Positions 8,443 through 17,491 of a stretch of 64,000 nt of DNA are shown here, one piece after another. Under the pieces are notes generated by a model that saw only the letters and a list, made by a program, of their open reading frames with translations, did no database searches and was not told the origin of the DNA. A program made the translations under genes and the position numbers. Numbering within the stretch: the first letter of the stretch is position 1; every line of letters begins with the position of its first letter. The stretch covers positions 1-64,000 of the forward strand of contig JAEZSP010000017.1 in NCBI GenBank assembly GCA_023421735.1. The letters are read 5' to 3'. Origin of the DNA: Bacillota bacterium (lineage in GTDB: Bacteria; Bacillota_A; Clostridia; Christensenellales; Aristaeellaceae).

Positions 8443-10980
8443 ATGAAAAAGGAGAAATTCAACGTTACAGGCATGACCTGTGCGGCATGCCAGGCAAACA
8501 TCACGAAAAAGGTCGGGAAGCTCAATGGCGTATCGGGCGTCGACGTGAGTCTGCTTGCCAACCAAATGTCGGTGGAATACGACGAGAGCGCCGTAGACGC
8601 GGAAAAAATCGCAGCGGCGGTGGCGTCCATCGGCTACGGCGCTTCGCCGCTTGAACAGGCGGCGAAGGGCAAAAAAAGCGGCATCCGTACCGAGTGGCTT
8701 TCGCGCCAGAAGAACGCGGAGGACCACCGCAGGGCGGTGCGCGCGCGGCTTTGGTGGTCGGTGGCGATGTTGGTTCCGCTGATGTACATCGCGATGGGGC
8801 ACATGCTGGGGCTTCCGGTGCCGGGCATCTTCATGGGCACGGATAACGCGCTGATTTCAGCGTTTACGCAGTTTTTGCTCGCGGTTGTGATCGTGCTGCT
8901 CAACCGCCACTTCTTTGTAACGGGCTTTAAAGCGCTCATCAAACGCGCGCCGAACATGGATTCTCTGGTTGCCATCGGCGCGGCGGCGGCACTGGGCTAC
9001 GGCATGTACGCCATCTACGCGATGATGTACTACCTGAGCCGCGGCGACATGGAGCATGTGATGCACTTTTCCCACCAGCTTTACTTTGAGTCAGCGGCGA
9101 TGATTTTGACCCTCGTCACGGTGGGCAAATACCTCGAAGCGCGCTCGAAGGCGAAGACGAGCGACGCGCTTGGGAAGCTGATCGATCTCGCGCCCAAGAC
9201 CGCGACGGTGGTGCGGGACGGAAGCGAAGTATCGATTCCCGCCGAAGAGGTCAAAATGGGTGACATCGTGGTCATACGACCCGGTGAATCGATCCCCGTA
9301 GACGGCGAGGTAACGGAGGGCGCGGGATACGTCGACCAATCCGCGATCACGGGCGAATCCGTGCCCGTGGAGGTGCGAACCGGTTCGCCTGTCATCTCGG
9401 CCACCATCAACAAAAACGGATCGTTCCGCATGCGCGCATCCCGCGTGGGCGACGACACGACGCTCTCGCAGATCATACGGCTTGTGGACGAGGCGGGCAA
9501 TTCCAAGGCGCCCATCGCGCGATTGGCAGACAAGGTTTCGGGCGTGTTTGTGCCGGTCGTAATCGGGCTCGCACTCCTATCCGGCGCCATCTGGCTGATC
9601 GCGGGGCAGACGTTTGAATTTGCGCTTGCATCGGCGATCACGGTGCTCGTCATCTCCTGCCCGTGCGCGCTCGGCCTTGCGACACCGGTCGCCATCATGG
9701 TCGGAACGGGAAAGGCGGCGGAGCACGGCATCCTCATTAAGTCCGCTGAATCGCTCGAAAATCTGCACGCGGTGGATACGGTCGTTCTCGACAAGACGGG
9801 TACGATTACGTCCGGGCATCCATCCGTGACGGACATATTGGCAAAGGATGAAAAGGCGCTGCTGCGTTTTGCAGCTGCCGCGGAGGCCGGAAGCGAGCAT
9901 CCGCTCGCGGAAGCCGTGGTGGAAAAGGCGAAAGAGAAGGGCGTCGACGTGCCCCGCGCGGAGGCATTTGAGGCGGTCGCGGGGCTGGGCGTGCGCGCGA
10001 CGGTCGAGGGACAAAATATCGTCGCCGGGAGCGCCGCCTTTATGGCGGAGAGCGACGTCTCCATCGATTCCCAGACGCAAAATACCTGCGACCGATTTGC
10101 GAAAGAGGGCAAGACGCCCCTGCTGTTCGCGGCAAACGGCGCGATCCTGGGCGTGGTTGCCGTGGCGGACACCATCCGCAACACCAGCCGCGAGGCGATT
10201 CGGCAATTGCGCGCGGCGGGCGTAAAGGTCGTCATGCTCACAGGCGACAACAAGGCGACCGCGGAGGCGGTGCGCGCAGCGGTTGGCATCGACGAAGCCA
10301 TCGCGGGCGTGCTGCCCACCGAAAAGGAGGCGCACGTGCGCCGGCTCATGGAAGCGGGCGGCAAGGTCGCGATGGTGGGCGACGGCGTAAACGACGCGCC
10401 GGCACTCACCCGCGCGGACATCGGCATCGCCATCGGGGCGGGAACGGATATCGCCATCGAATCGGCGGACGTCGTTCTCATGAAGGATTCGCTGATGGAC
10501 GTCGTAACCGCAATGGATCTTTCGCGCAAGGTTGTCAGGAACATTCACATGAACCTGTTCTGGGCATTTTTCTACAACGTGCTCGGCATCCCCGTCGCAG
10601 CGGGCGCGCTCTACCCCGCCTTCGGCATCCAACTGAGTCCCATGATCGCGGCTGCCGCGATGAGCATGAGCTCCGTGAGCGTGGTGCTCAACGCACTCAG
10701 GCTTCGCTTCTTCCGGCCGAAAATCGCGCCGGTTGACGAACAAAAAGAAAAAGAGATCATTCGAAAGGAAGAACCAACGATGAAAAAGGTAATCGGAGTC
10801 GAGGGCATGATGTGTGCCCATTGCCAGATGCACGTGAAAAAGGCGCTCGAGGCCGTAGACGGCGTGGCGAGCGCGGACGTGAGCCTCGAGAACAAGAACG
10901 CGACCGTGACGATGACGAAAGACGTACCCGATCAGGCGCTCAAGGACGCCGTGACCGAGGCGGGCTACAAGCCCGTATAG
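8443..10980 (+). CDS. copA: Copper-exporting P1B-type ATPase with C-terminal CopZ-like domain
   Basis: This 845-residue protein has an N-terminal heavy-metal-associated domain (GMTCAAC, Cys13/Cys16), eight predicted membrane helices with the CPC site (Cys406/Cys408, CPCALG), TGES actuator motif, phosphorylation site DKTGT (Asp450), SEHPLAE nucleotide motif and GDGVNDAP hinge (Asp647). An additional HMA domain (GMMCAHC, Cys791/Cys794) is fused at the C-terminus. CPC and context with csoR indicate Cu(I) export. The last 66 codons look like an independent CopZ gene with its own Met and SD, joined in frame to the ATPase. Confidence 0.95.
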   Translation: MKKEKFNVTGMTCAACQANITKKVGKLNGVSGVDVSLLANQMSVEYDESAVDAEKIAAAVASIGYGASPLEQAAKGKKSGIRTEWLSRQKNAEDHRRAVRARLWWSVAMLVPLMYIAMGHMLGLPVPGIFMGTDNALISAFTQFLLAVVIVLLNRHFFVTGFKALIKRAPNMDSLVAIGAAAALGYGMYAIYAMMYYLSRGDMEHVMHFSHQLYFESAAMILTLVTVGKYLEARSKAKTSDALGKLIDLAPKTATVVRDGSEVSIPAEEVKMGDIVVIRPGESIPVDGEVTEGAGYVDQSAITGESVPVEVRTGSPVISATINKNGSFRMRASRVGDDTTLSQIIRLVDEAGNSKAPIARLADKVSGVFVPVVIGLALLSGAIWLIAGQTFEFALASAITVLVISCPCALGLATPVAIMVGTGKAAEHGILIKSAESLENLHAVDTVVLDKTGTITSGHPSVTDILAKDEKALLRFAAAAEAGSEHPLAEAVVEKAKEKGVDVPRAEAFEAVAGLGVRATVEGQNIVAGSAAFMAESDVSIDSQTQNTCDRFAKEGKTPLLFAANGAILGVVAVADTIRNTSREAIRQLRAAGVKVVMLTGDNKATAEAVRAAVGIDEAIAGVLPTEKEAHVRRLMEAGGKVAMVGDGVNDAPALTRADIGIAIGAGTDIAIESADVVLMKDSLMDVVTAMDLSRKVVRNIHMNLFWAFFYNVLGIPVAAGALYPAFGIQLSPMIAAAAMSMSSVSVVLNALRLRFFRPKIAPVDEQKEKEIIRKEEPTMKKVIGVEGMMCAHCQMHVKKALEAVDGVASADVSLENKNATVTMTKDVPDQALKDAVTEAGYKPV
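10764..10782 (+). promoter_or_regulatory. Possible internal translation start for a CopZ-like chaperone
   Basis: Inside copA, AAAGGAAG (10764-10771) stands 8 nt before an in-frame ATG (10780). Initiation there would give a 66-residue stand-alone copper chaperone (MKKVIGVEGMMCAHC start) ending at 10980. The sequence shows SD and ATG; use of the site is inferred. Confidence 0.5.
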
Positions 10981-10990
10981 CCAGACGACA

Positions 10991-11019
10991 GGGGACGCCA
11001 ATGCGGCGTCCCCCTTTTT
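10991..11019 (+). terminator. Rho-independent terminator after copA
   Basis: GGGGACGCC (10991-10999), loop AATGC and GGCGTCCCC (11005-11013) are followed by a T tract (11015-11019). Confidence 0.9.
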
Positions 11020-11125
11020 ATGAATTCGTCAGAAGCGACGTGGCCCTTTTTTCATCCTGCGCGCAGCGCGACAAAACAGGGCGGAAAAGGTCCGCTCGGG
11101 CGACGCTTGAAAACCTGGAACAGCG

Positions 11126-12988
11126 TCACAGGAGCTGCCATGTCGCGAATTTGGAATCCATATTCCAGGTATTGCCCGCCGAAGCAAAATCGCACAGCTT
11201 GATCCGCTTGCCGTTCTTGCACGTCAATTCGTATGCCCATCGGATGCCGGATGGCGCGTCCATTTCCCACAGTTCGCCGATATCAAGGGGATCGACTTGC
11301 CCCAACCGCTCGAAAATATCCGCATCGCCAAGCCGCGCATCGCGCGCGAGCGCCACTGGTCCCTTGAAAAAGAGTGCTGCGCGTTCGTGCGGAAGCGCGT
11401 CCGCCTCCGTGACATGGACGATCTGACCCGTTGCCGTCCCCTCCTCGCTGATCTTCCCCAGCTTTGCCCACCGTTGTTCATGCAAGCGCACGAGCGGGTC
11501 ATCGGCGGAAAAGTATGTGTTGTCGAAAAACGCAACGCGCAGACAGGGGTTCAGTTGGAGTCGGATGACGTCGCCACTCTTCCACACCCGATCGAATTTC
11601 ACCCAACCGGGCATCGCTTCGATGTCTTCCCCACCGGACACGCAGCAAGCGGTTCTTCCGCTCCACGCGGGAATTCGCAGGTGAACCGCAAAGCGCGTGG
11701 GCGCGGGCATGTGAAGCGCGATGGTGATCTTGCCATCTCCGAAGGCATCGCCCCGCACGCGAATCGAACGCGCGCCGGCCTGCCCGTCCGCTTCCTCATA
11801 AAGGCCGATATAGAGATCATCCCCCTTTGTAAACGCGGCGGACTCCGCCGCTTGGAACAGGCCGCGCGGAAGATTGTCCACGCAGCACTGGTGCCCGCGC
11901 AAAAAGTGGGTGTGCGAGGGGATGTGTTCATGCGAGGTGCGCAGGCGGCGCAGCCCCCAGGTTCCGTCCGGGGAAGCACCGCACAGGAGGCTATTGTACA
12001 GTGTCAATTCGATTTCATCGAGGTATTTCGCCTCGCCCGTGAGGAGCAATAACGCATGGGACAACCGATTCCAGTACACGGCATCGCAGATTTCGGAAAG
12101 CGTATTGATGAGGTATTTGGAACCGATGAGCTTATCATCGAAGCTGACGCTGCCCACGCCGGTTCTTTCGCACGCCATGAGATTTTCGTGGATATTGATC
12201 GCAGCCGTGCGATAATCCCCATTTCCGGTTGCACGATAGAGCGCGACGAGGCCTTCCACGCAGGAGATCAGTTCATAGCCCTTTGCCCAGGAGAAGGGAT
12301 CCGCATCCCACCTATGTACCGGTTCATCCGCAAGCCCCTTTTCCAGAACGCCGGAAGGCCCCCAACTGGAAGCGATGAATTGGGCGAATTCGAGGTATCG
12401 CGCCTCCCCCGTCGCCTCGTGGAGCTTCACGATGGGATACAGGATGGACGAGGACGGCATGCCCCGGAAGTTCCCGGTTTGGGCGATATGGACGCCGTCC
12501 GGCCCAACCTCGGAAATCAAGTGATCGCAGAAACGCTGCGTCGCGCGCAGAATTTCGGCGTCGCCGAGCAGTTCCCACGCCTCGACAAGCGCCCAGAGAG
12601 TGTATTTCCGACACCAGACATTCCAGTTGTTGCCCACGAGGAAGCCGGAATTTGAATAGGTACCGATATAGCCGTTCGCATCCTGCGTCTTCAATAGCCC
12701 ATGAACGGCGGCGGCGATCCGGTCCTTCAGCGCCTCGTCGCTGTGATAGCGGCATGCGGCGATTGCAGCCAGTACGTATTTTCCCCAGAATTCACCCCGC
12801 CATTGGCCAACGCCCGGCTTTGCGCGGTCGTCCTCCCGCGCCGAAAAAGCCGCCTCGGTCTGCGGATAGAGTGCATCCCAGGCATCCTTTGCGCAAAGGC
12901 GCGCCTTTGAAACGGCATCGATGCGCGCGCCCACCCAGCCCCGGAACTTCCAGTCCCCTCGCGACAGCGAATCGAGTGCGTGATTCAT
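11126..12988 (-). CDS. GH127-family (DUF1680) beta-L-arabinofuranosidase-like hydrolase
   Basis: This 620-residue cytoplasmic protein has the (alpha/alpha)6 layout of GH127: WGKYVLAAIAACRYH, DANGYIGTY, SHALLLLTGEAKYLDEIE with the expected acid/base Glu, and GHQCCVDNLPRG carrying the paired cysteines (368/369). In characterised GH127 enzymes such a cysteine is the zinc-bound nucleophile. The C-terminal half contains beta-sandwich domains. The start at 12988 is preceded by GAAGGGATTGG; 33 further codons upstream overlap the promoter. It stands alone in its own transcription unit. The exact substrate could differ from arabinofuranose because the family is broad. Confidence 0.85.
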   Translation of the reverse strand: MNHALDSLSRGDWKFRGWVGARIDAVSKARLCAKDAWDALYPQTEAAFSAREDDRAKPGVGQWRGEFWGKYVLAAIAACRYHSDEALKDRIAAAVHGLLKTQDANGYIGTYSNSGFLVGNNWNVWCRKYTLWALVEAWELLGDAEILRATQRFCDHLISEVGPDGVHIAQTGNFRGMPSSSILYPIVKLHEATGEARYLEFAQFIASSWGPSGVLEKGLADEPVHRWDADPFSWAKGYELISCVEGLVALYRATGNGDYRTAAINIHENLMACERTGVGSVSFDDKLIGSKYLINTLSEICDAVYWNRLSHALLLLTGEAKYLDEIELTLYNSLLCGASPDGTWGLRRLRTSHEHIPSHTHFLRGHQCCVDNLPRGLFQAAESAAFTKGDDLYIGLYEEADGQAGARSIRVRGDAFGDGKITIALHMPAPTRFAVHLRIPAWSGRTACCVSGGEDIEAMPGWVKFDRVWKSGDVIRLQLNPCLRVAFFDNTYFSADDPLVRLHEQRWAKLGKISEEGTATGQIVHVTEADALPHERAALFFKGPVALARDARLGDADIFERLGQVDPLDIGELWEMDAPSGIRWAYELTCKNGKRIKLCDFASAGNTWNMDSKFATWQLL

Positions 12989-13021
12989 GAGAAACCAATC
13001 CCTTCTTTCGATATTACAGTG

Positions 13022-13050
13022 AGTGTACCGGAATGAGGCGTCACTGTCAA
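13022..13050 (-). promoter_or_regulatory. Sigma-A-type promoter of the GH127 gene
   Basis: On the minus strand TTGACA, a 17-nt spacer and TACACT lie about 34 nt upstream of the start codon. Confidence 0.75.
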
Positions 13051-13156
13051 GGCGGATAAATGCAGACAAAATCGCTCGGATTTTCACTGCATTTTACATG
13101 CGCGGTTTATAATTGATACAGAACACAAACGACAAGCCGAATGAGGGGCGACTGAT

Positions 13157-13891
13157 ATGCTTGAAATTAAAAATCTGACATACCGCGCGAAGGACGGCGG
13201 GCAGACCGATATTCTGCACGACGTGAGCCTCGCGATTGCGGACGGCACGTTCCTGGTGGTTACCGGTCCGAACGGCGGCGGGAAGACAACGCTCGCGCGC
13301 ACGATCATGGGACTTGTGGGGCCGACGAGCGGACAAATTCTCTACAACGGGCATGACATCACGCACATGAGCGTGACCGAGCGGGCGCGATTGGGCATGA
13401 GTTACGGCTTTCAGCAGCCGCCGCGCTTCAAGGGTTTGCGCGTGAAAGATCTCATCTGCCTGGCATCCGGCGATCCGGATATGCCCGATCTCGACTGCTG
13501 CCAATACCTCAACAAAGTAGGGCTCTGCGCAGCGGACTATGTCGACCGGGAGGTGGACACATCCCTATCGGGCGGCGAGGTGAAGCGCATCGAGATCGCG
13601 ACCATCCTCGCGCGCAAGAGTCCGCTGATGATCTTTGACGAGCCGGAGGCGGGCATCGATCTCTGGTCGTTTTCAAAACTCACGGAGACATTCCGCGCGC
13701 TGCACAAAAAGCGGGAATCGACCATCATCGTCATTTCGCATCAGGAGCGGATCATCGATCTCGCGGACGAGATCGTGGTGCTTTCCGGCGGGACGATTGA
13801 AAAGCGGGGGCCGAAGGACGAAATTTTGCCGACGATCCTCGCGGACACCGAACCCGTGTGCAGATTTCAGCCGAGGGAGGCGCGCGCATGA
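13157..13891 (+). CDS. sufC: SufC-type ABC ATPase of a minimal Fe-S assembly system
   Basis: This 244-residue ATPase has Walker A GPNGGGKTT, a Q-loop region (GFQQPPRFKG), signature LSGGEVKRIEIA, Walker B LMIFDEPEAGID and switch His (VISHQ). The GFQ-P and DEPEAGID wording is characteristic of SufC rather than import ATPases. It provides the energy for scaffold remodelling during Fe-S cluster assembly. The following gene starts inside its stop (4-nt overlap), giving a tight C-B pair. No sufS, sufU, sufD or sufE is nearby. Confidence 0.88.
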   Translation: MLEIKNLTYRAKDGGQTDILHDVSLAIADGTFLVVTGPNGGGKTTLARTIMGLVGPTSGQILYNGHDITHMSVTERARLGMSYGFQQPPRFKGLRVKDLICLASGDPDMPDLDCCQYLNKVGLCAADYVDREVDTSLSGGEVKRIEIATILARKSPLMIFDEPEAGIDLWSFSKLTETFRALHKKRESTIIVISHQERIIDLADEIVVLSGGTIEKRGPKDEILPTILADTEPVCRFQPREARA

Positions 13892-14808
13892 GAAATCAAA
13901 TTGACGAAACGCTGTTGCGCGAAATTGCGGAGATCGAATCCGTGCCGCAGGGCGCATACAACATCCGGAAAAACGGGAAACTCGATGGACGGAACAATAC
14001 CGCAAACATCATTATCGAAACGAAGACCGACAAACCGGGCATTGACATCACCATCAAGGACGGCACAAAAAACGAATCGGTGCACATCCCGGTCCTTTTG
14101 ACGGAGACGGGCTATACTGAGGTCGTATACAACGATTTTTTCATCGGCGATGATTGCGACGTGACCATCGTCGCGGGTTGCGGCATTCACAATCCGGGCG
14201 AGGGCGATACCCAGCACGACGGCGTGCATACATTCCACGTGGGCAAAAATTCGAAGGTGCGCTATATCGAAAAGCACTACGGGGAAGGCGACGGCAACGG
14301 GAAGCGCGTCATGAACCCCGTGACGGAGGCATACCTCGCCGAAAACGCGTCCATTCAGATGGACACGACCCAAATTCGGGGCGTCGATTCCACAAAGCGG
14401 TACACCAAGATCGTTGCGGAGGCGGGGGCTGAGGCGATTGTCAACGAGAAGCTCATGACCCACGGGCACCAGGTCGCCGAGTCCGAGATGGACGTCATTT
14501 TAAAGGGCAAGGATGCGACCGGACAAATCGTCTCGCGCTCGGTGGCGCGCGACCAGTCCAGACAGCTTTTTTACCCGCGCATGACGGGCGAGGACGCCTG
14601 TTTCGGGCATGTGCAGTGCGATTCCATCCTCATGGACGACGCGCGCATTCAGTCCGTGCCTGCGTTGATCGCGGATTCCCCGGACGCGCGGCTCATCCAC
14701 GAAGCGGCCATCGGCAAAATCGCGGGCGAGCAGATTCAAAAGCTCATGACGCTGGGGCTCACCGAAGAAGAGGCTGAAGAGAAAATTCTCGAAGGATTCC
14801 TGCGCTAA
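13888..14808 (+). CDS. SufB/SufD-family Fe-S scaffold protein (SmsB-like, short)
   Basis: This 306-residue SufB/SufD core protein has the beta-helix region with VIVAGCGIHN-like wording, RYIEKHYGEGDG, VHTFHVGKNSKV, and the C-terminal block SILMDDARIQSVPALIADSPDARLIHEAAIGKI. SufB from full SUF operons is about 470 residues, so this protein lacks an N-terminal region. Length and two-gene arrangement resemble the minimal SufCB (SMS) systems known from archaea and anaerobes. The ATG at 13888 overlaps the sufC stop. Confidence 0.85.
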   Translation: MRNQIDETLLREIAEIESVPQGAYNIRKNGKLDGRNNTANIIIETKTDKPGIDITIKDGTKNESVHIPVLLTETGYTEVVYNDFFIGDDCDVTIVAGCGIHNPGEGDTQHDGVHTFHVGKNSKVRYIEKHYGEGDGNGKRVMNPVTEAYLAENASIQMDTTQIRGVDSTKRYTKIVAEAGAEAIVNEKLMTHGHQVAESEMDVILKGKDATGQIVSRSVARDQSRQLFYPRMTGEDACFGHVQCDSILMDDARIQSVPALIADSPDARLIHEAAIGKIAGEQIQKLMTLGLTEEEAEEKILEGFLR

Positions 14809-14812
14809 AAGA

Positions 14813-15070
14813 TCAAAAAAGCGGGAGCAACCCCGCTTTTGTCATGTCGCGATGCGTGGGTAAAACAAATCCGGTGTACCGCGTGCGCAGAAATTGACCT
14901 GCGGCTAAGGAGATAAAATCCGCGCATTTTCCGTCTTCGTGCGCAACATTTGTCGCATCAACCCCCTGCGCCTCGCGTGCCGGAAACTGTGCGCGAAAAA
15001 AGGGCACCTCCGCCAACATGGCGCAGATGCCCTCGCGATCCCTTTTGCGTTGATAGCGCACAATTTTCAT
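14813..15070 (-). CDS. Small ORF downstream of degV, uncertain
   Basis: An 85-codon ORF starts at an ATG sharing one base with the degV stop (TGATG), so translational coupling is possible. I recognise no domain. The reading frame passes into the terminator stem of the convergent suf operon (its last six codons are that stem), which suggests either a decayed gene or fortuitous frame. The stretch also resembles G+C-rich intergenic filler seen elsewhere in the window. Low confidence. Confidence 0.25.
   Translation of the reverse strand: MKIVRYQRKRDREGICAMLAEVPFFRAQFPAREAQGVDATNVAHEDGKCADFISLAAGQFLRTRYTGFVLPTHRDMTKAGLLPLF
14817..14840 (+). terminator. Terminator after the suf pair (bidirectional)
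   Basis: AAAAGCGGG pairs with CCCGCTTTT around a short loop AGCAAC, 9 nt after the scaffold gene. The symmetrical A and T tracts would also serve transcripts from the minus strand. Confidence 0.85.
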
Positions 15071-15891
15071 CAATATGAAATGATGATCCCCTTGTCATTG
15101 GCATACACCGTGCTGATGCCGCGCGTGGGGACGATCAGTATGTCGCGGAAATGGTAGCGGCTCTTGATCACGTCTTTGAGCTTTTCTGCGAGTCGGAGGT
15201 TATTGCAATGGGCGATGACCATGCAGGCATCCTCGGTCTCACGTCCGCTCTCCGCGACCGTATTCGCGAGCTTTTCGACGATTTGTTTTTCGCCGCGCGC
15301 ATGGGAGAACAGGGCGATATTGCCGTCGCCGTCCGCACCCATGATGGGGCGAATGCCGATGACCGAGATGAGGCGCGCCGTGATTTTGTGAAGGCGCCCA
15401 TTTTTGACGAGATTATCGAGGCTTTCGAGCACAAAATAGGTCTTCATCTGGCTGATAAACCGCTCGATTGCAGGAATGATCGCCGTTTTGTTGAGGCCTG
15501 CGCGCAGCATCTCGCCGATCTTGACGGAGAGGAGAACCTCGCCTGTCGCGGCGCTCTTGGAATCAAACACGTGGACGTCCTCATTGCCGGACATTTCCGC
15601 GCCGATGCGCGCCGATTGGTACGAGGCTGAAAGATTCGACGACAGGGTGACCGCATAGCACTCTCCCGCGTCCTGAAAAGCCTCCTGGTAAAGACCCGGC
15701 GAAGGCGCGGCAGAGCCGACCTTGCCGGTGCACGCCTTCATATCGCGCAGCAAATCGTCCATATCGAGCGTTGCATCGTCCACAACACTCCTGTCGCCCA
15801 GCGTGATCGTGAGCGGCACGGAAACCATATCGTATTTTTTCTTCAATTCTTCCGTTACGTCACAGCAACTGTCGACGATAATCCGGCTCAT
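15070..15891 (-). CDS. DegV-family fatty-acid-binding protein
   Basis: This 273-residue DegV protein starts MSRIIVDSCCDVT and has the lipid-head-group motif region GSAAPSPGLYQEAF, the typical SSNLSASYQSA block and VFDSKSAATGEVLL. In Firmicutes such proteins (FakB) present fatty acids to a FakA kinase; no fakA is in the window. The start at 15891 follows GGAGGATTCACA, and 18 upstream codons in the same frame would overlap the promoter. Confidence 0.92.
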   Translation of the reverse strand: MSRIIVDSCCDVTEELKKKYDMVSVPLTITLGDRSVVDDATLDMDDLLRDMKACTGKVGSAAPSPGLYQEAFQDAGECYAVTLSSNLSASYQSARIGAEMSGNEDVHVFDSKSAATGEVLLSVKIGEMLRAGLNKTAIIPAIERFISQMKTYFVLESLDNLVKNGRLHKITARLISVIGIRPIMGADGDGNIALFSHARGEKQIVEKLANTVAESGRETEDACMVIAHCNNLRLAEKLKDVIKSRYHFRDILIVPTRGISTVYANDKGIIISY

Positions 15892-15935
15892 TGTGAATCC
15901 TCCCGTCGCCCCGCATTGTACGGGGATGTGTGAAA

Positions 15936-15964
15936 ATGATAACACCAGAAAGGGGCGCGTTCAA
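15936..15964 (-). promoter_or_regulatory. Sigma-A-type promoter of degV
   Basis: On the minus strand TTGAAC is followed after 17 nt by TATCAT, about 45 nt before the degV start codon. Confidence 0.6.
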
Positions 15965-16108
15965 GGTGGCGCACCCCGTTTTGAACAATCTGTTCTAAGG
16001 CGAGGTAAAAGCGCGCGCCGGAAAGGCATGGGGATTTCCGTCCGAAGCAGGAAATCAAAGCGTCGGACGAAAAACACGGCCCCGCATGCGCAAAACGGAT
16101 CTATTTTT

Positions 16109-17035
16109 TTACTTCAACTCGTTGATATACTCCTCCGCGAACACGGATGCAGTCGCGCCGTCCGCAGCGGCAGTGACGATCTGCCGGAGTGGTTTGGTGC
16201 GAATGTCGCCCACCGCGAAGACGCCGGGGAGGCTGGTTCTGGTCGTCTCATCGGCAACGATGTAGCCGCCGTCGTCGACGTCGAGCTGATCCTTGACGAG
16301 CGCGGAATCCGGCGAACGCCCGATGGCGACAAACGCGCCGTCGCAACTGAGCACCGTCTGATCACCCGTCACCTTATCTGTCATCGCGAGTCCTGTAAAC
16401 TTTCCGTCATCGGCGCGCTCAAAGCCTGTAATGAGCGCGTTCCACACGATCTCGATGTTGCCCGCCCGCTGGAGGGGATCGAGATAATTTTTTGTAGCGC
16501 GCAGCTGATCGCGCCTGTGCACGATATACACCTTTTTGCTCATGCGGGAGAGGGTCAGGGCGTCCGCAACGGCGGTGTTACCGCCGCCGATCACAGAGAC
16601 GACCTTGCCCTTGTAGAACATGGCGTCGCAGGTGGCGCAATAGTGGATGCCGCGACCGCGCAACTCACGCTCGCCCGTCAATCCCAATTCACGGGGCGAT
16701 GCTCCCATGGCAAGAACGACCGCCTTCGCAGTCAGGGTACCGTCGGTGGTCTCCACGCACTTGGGCGCGCTTTTCAGATCAAAGCCCGTGACCTCGGCAT
16801 ACTGGGTCTCGGCACCAAACCGCGTCGCGCCGCGCGCCATCTTTTCCGCGAGCACGAAGCCATCGATGCCTTCGTCAAAGCCAGGATAATTGTCAACGAG
16901 CGCCGTCGTCGCCATTTGTCCGCCCGCAGAAAGCTTTTCGACGACGAGCGTCTCAAGCCCGGCGCGCGCGCAATAGAGCGCGGCAGAATAGCCGGCAGGA
17001 CCGCCGCCGACGATGATGACATCATAAGTTTTCAT
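16109..17035 (-). CDS. trxB: Thioredoxin reductase
   Basis: This 308-residue flavoprotein has the FAD motif GGGPAGYSAALYCARAG, the redox site CATCDA (Cys133/Cys136), the NADPH-binding GGGNTAVADAL and HRRDQLRATK, and the closing FAD motif GVFAVGDIR. The redox site reads CATC where CAVC or CATC are both known in the family. The start overlaps by 4 nt the stop of the upstream thioredoxin-like gene, so the two are coupled. It reduces thioredoxins with NADPH. Confidence 0.95.
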   Translation of the reverse strand: MKTYDVIIVGGGPAGYSAALYCARAGLETLVVEKLSAGGQMATTALVDNYPGFDEGIDGFVLAEKMARGATRFGAETQYAEVTGFDLKSAPKCVETTDGTLTAKAVVLAMGASPRELGLTGERELRGRGIHYCATCDAMFYKGKVVSVIGGGNTAVADALTLSRMSKKVYIVHRRDQLRATKNYLDPLQRAGNIEIVWNALITGFERADDGKFTGLAMTDKVTGDQTVLSCDGAFVAIGRSPDSALVKDQLDVDDGGYIVADETTRTSLPGVFAVGDIRTKPLRQIVTAAADGATASVFAEEYINELK

Positions 17036-17361
17036 ACATTCACCTCGATATACGCACGTAAAAATGCCTCGATTTCGGCCTCCGAGGAAGGGGCGACGAG
17101 CGCCTCCGACCAGGAAGAGGCGACATACACGAAGAGCGAGGGTACCGTTTCGACGTCAAATCGCTCCTCGAGCGCGGGATCATCGTCGATGTTGACACAT
17201 CCAAAATCGACTTTGCCCGCATATTTTTCAGACAGCCGCTTGAGCGCGGGTTCAATGCGCCTGCAATAGACGCACCAGTTTGCCGAGAATTCAACCAGCG
17301 CGGGGCGATCCGCCGCCTCGAGCGCCGCGATATTCTCCTGCGTGATCTTTCGTATGGCCAA
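17032..17361 (-). CDS. Thioredoxin-like protein with WCVYC active site
   Basis: This is a thioredoxin fold of about 109 residues with active site WCVYC in place of WCGPC, and cis-Pro in VPSLFVY. The altered dipeptide should change redox potential and partner choice. It is paired with trxB by a 4-nt overlap and is likely its dedicated substrate. GGAGG lies 1 nt before the ATG at 17367 but 7 nt before a TTG at 17361, so I favour the TTG; only two residues differ. A canonical TrxA gene lies 0.8 kb away on the same strand. Confidence 0.88.
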   Translation of the reverse strand: MAIRKITQENIAALEAADRPALVEFSANWCVYCRRIEPALKRLSEKYAGKVDFGCVNIDDDPALEERFDVETVPSLFVYVASSWSEALVAPSSEAEIEAFLRAYIEVNV

Positions 17362-17422
17362 GGGCATTCCTCCGTCGCGCTTTTTCTATATTATAGCACA
17401 GGAATCTTATTGAAAGCGAGGT

Positions 17423-17450
17423 TTGACAGAAAAAAGAATTCGCTTATAAT
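17423..17450 (+). promoter_or_regulatory. Promoter of the Crp-like regulator gene
   Basis: TTGACA (17423-17428), a 16-nt spacer and TATAAT (17445-17450) precede the gene by 41 nt. A second TATAAT on the minus strand (17389-17394 as ATTATA) probably belongs to the divergent thioredoxin-trxB operon. Confidence 0.8.
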
Positions 17451-17491
17451 AGAGTAGGATTGAAAAAATCCGTCCGGTTTGGAGGTTCAGA

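Noticed and set aside
9081..10544. Long minus-strand ORF (487 codons) opposite copA
   Set aside because: It is an antisense shadow of a clear P-type ATPase; no ribosome binding site or recognised domain, and its Ser/Ala/Thr-rich composition is that of reversed coding DNA.
15722..17269. 515-codon plus-strand ORF opposite trxB
   Set aside because: It is antisense to trxB and its thioredoxin partner, whose catalytic motifs are intact.
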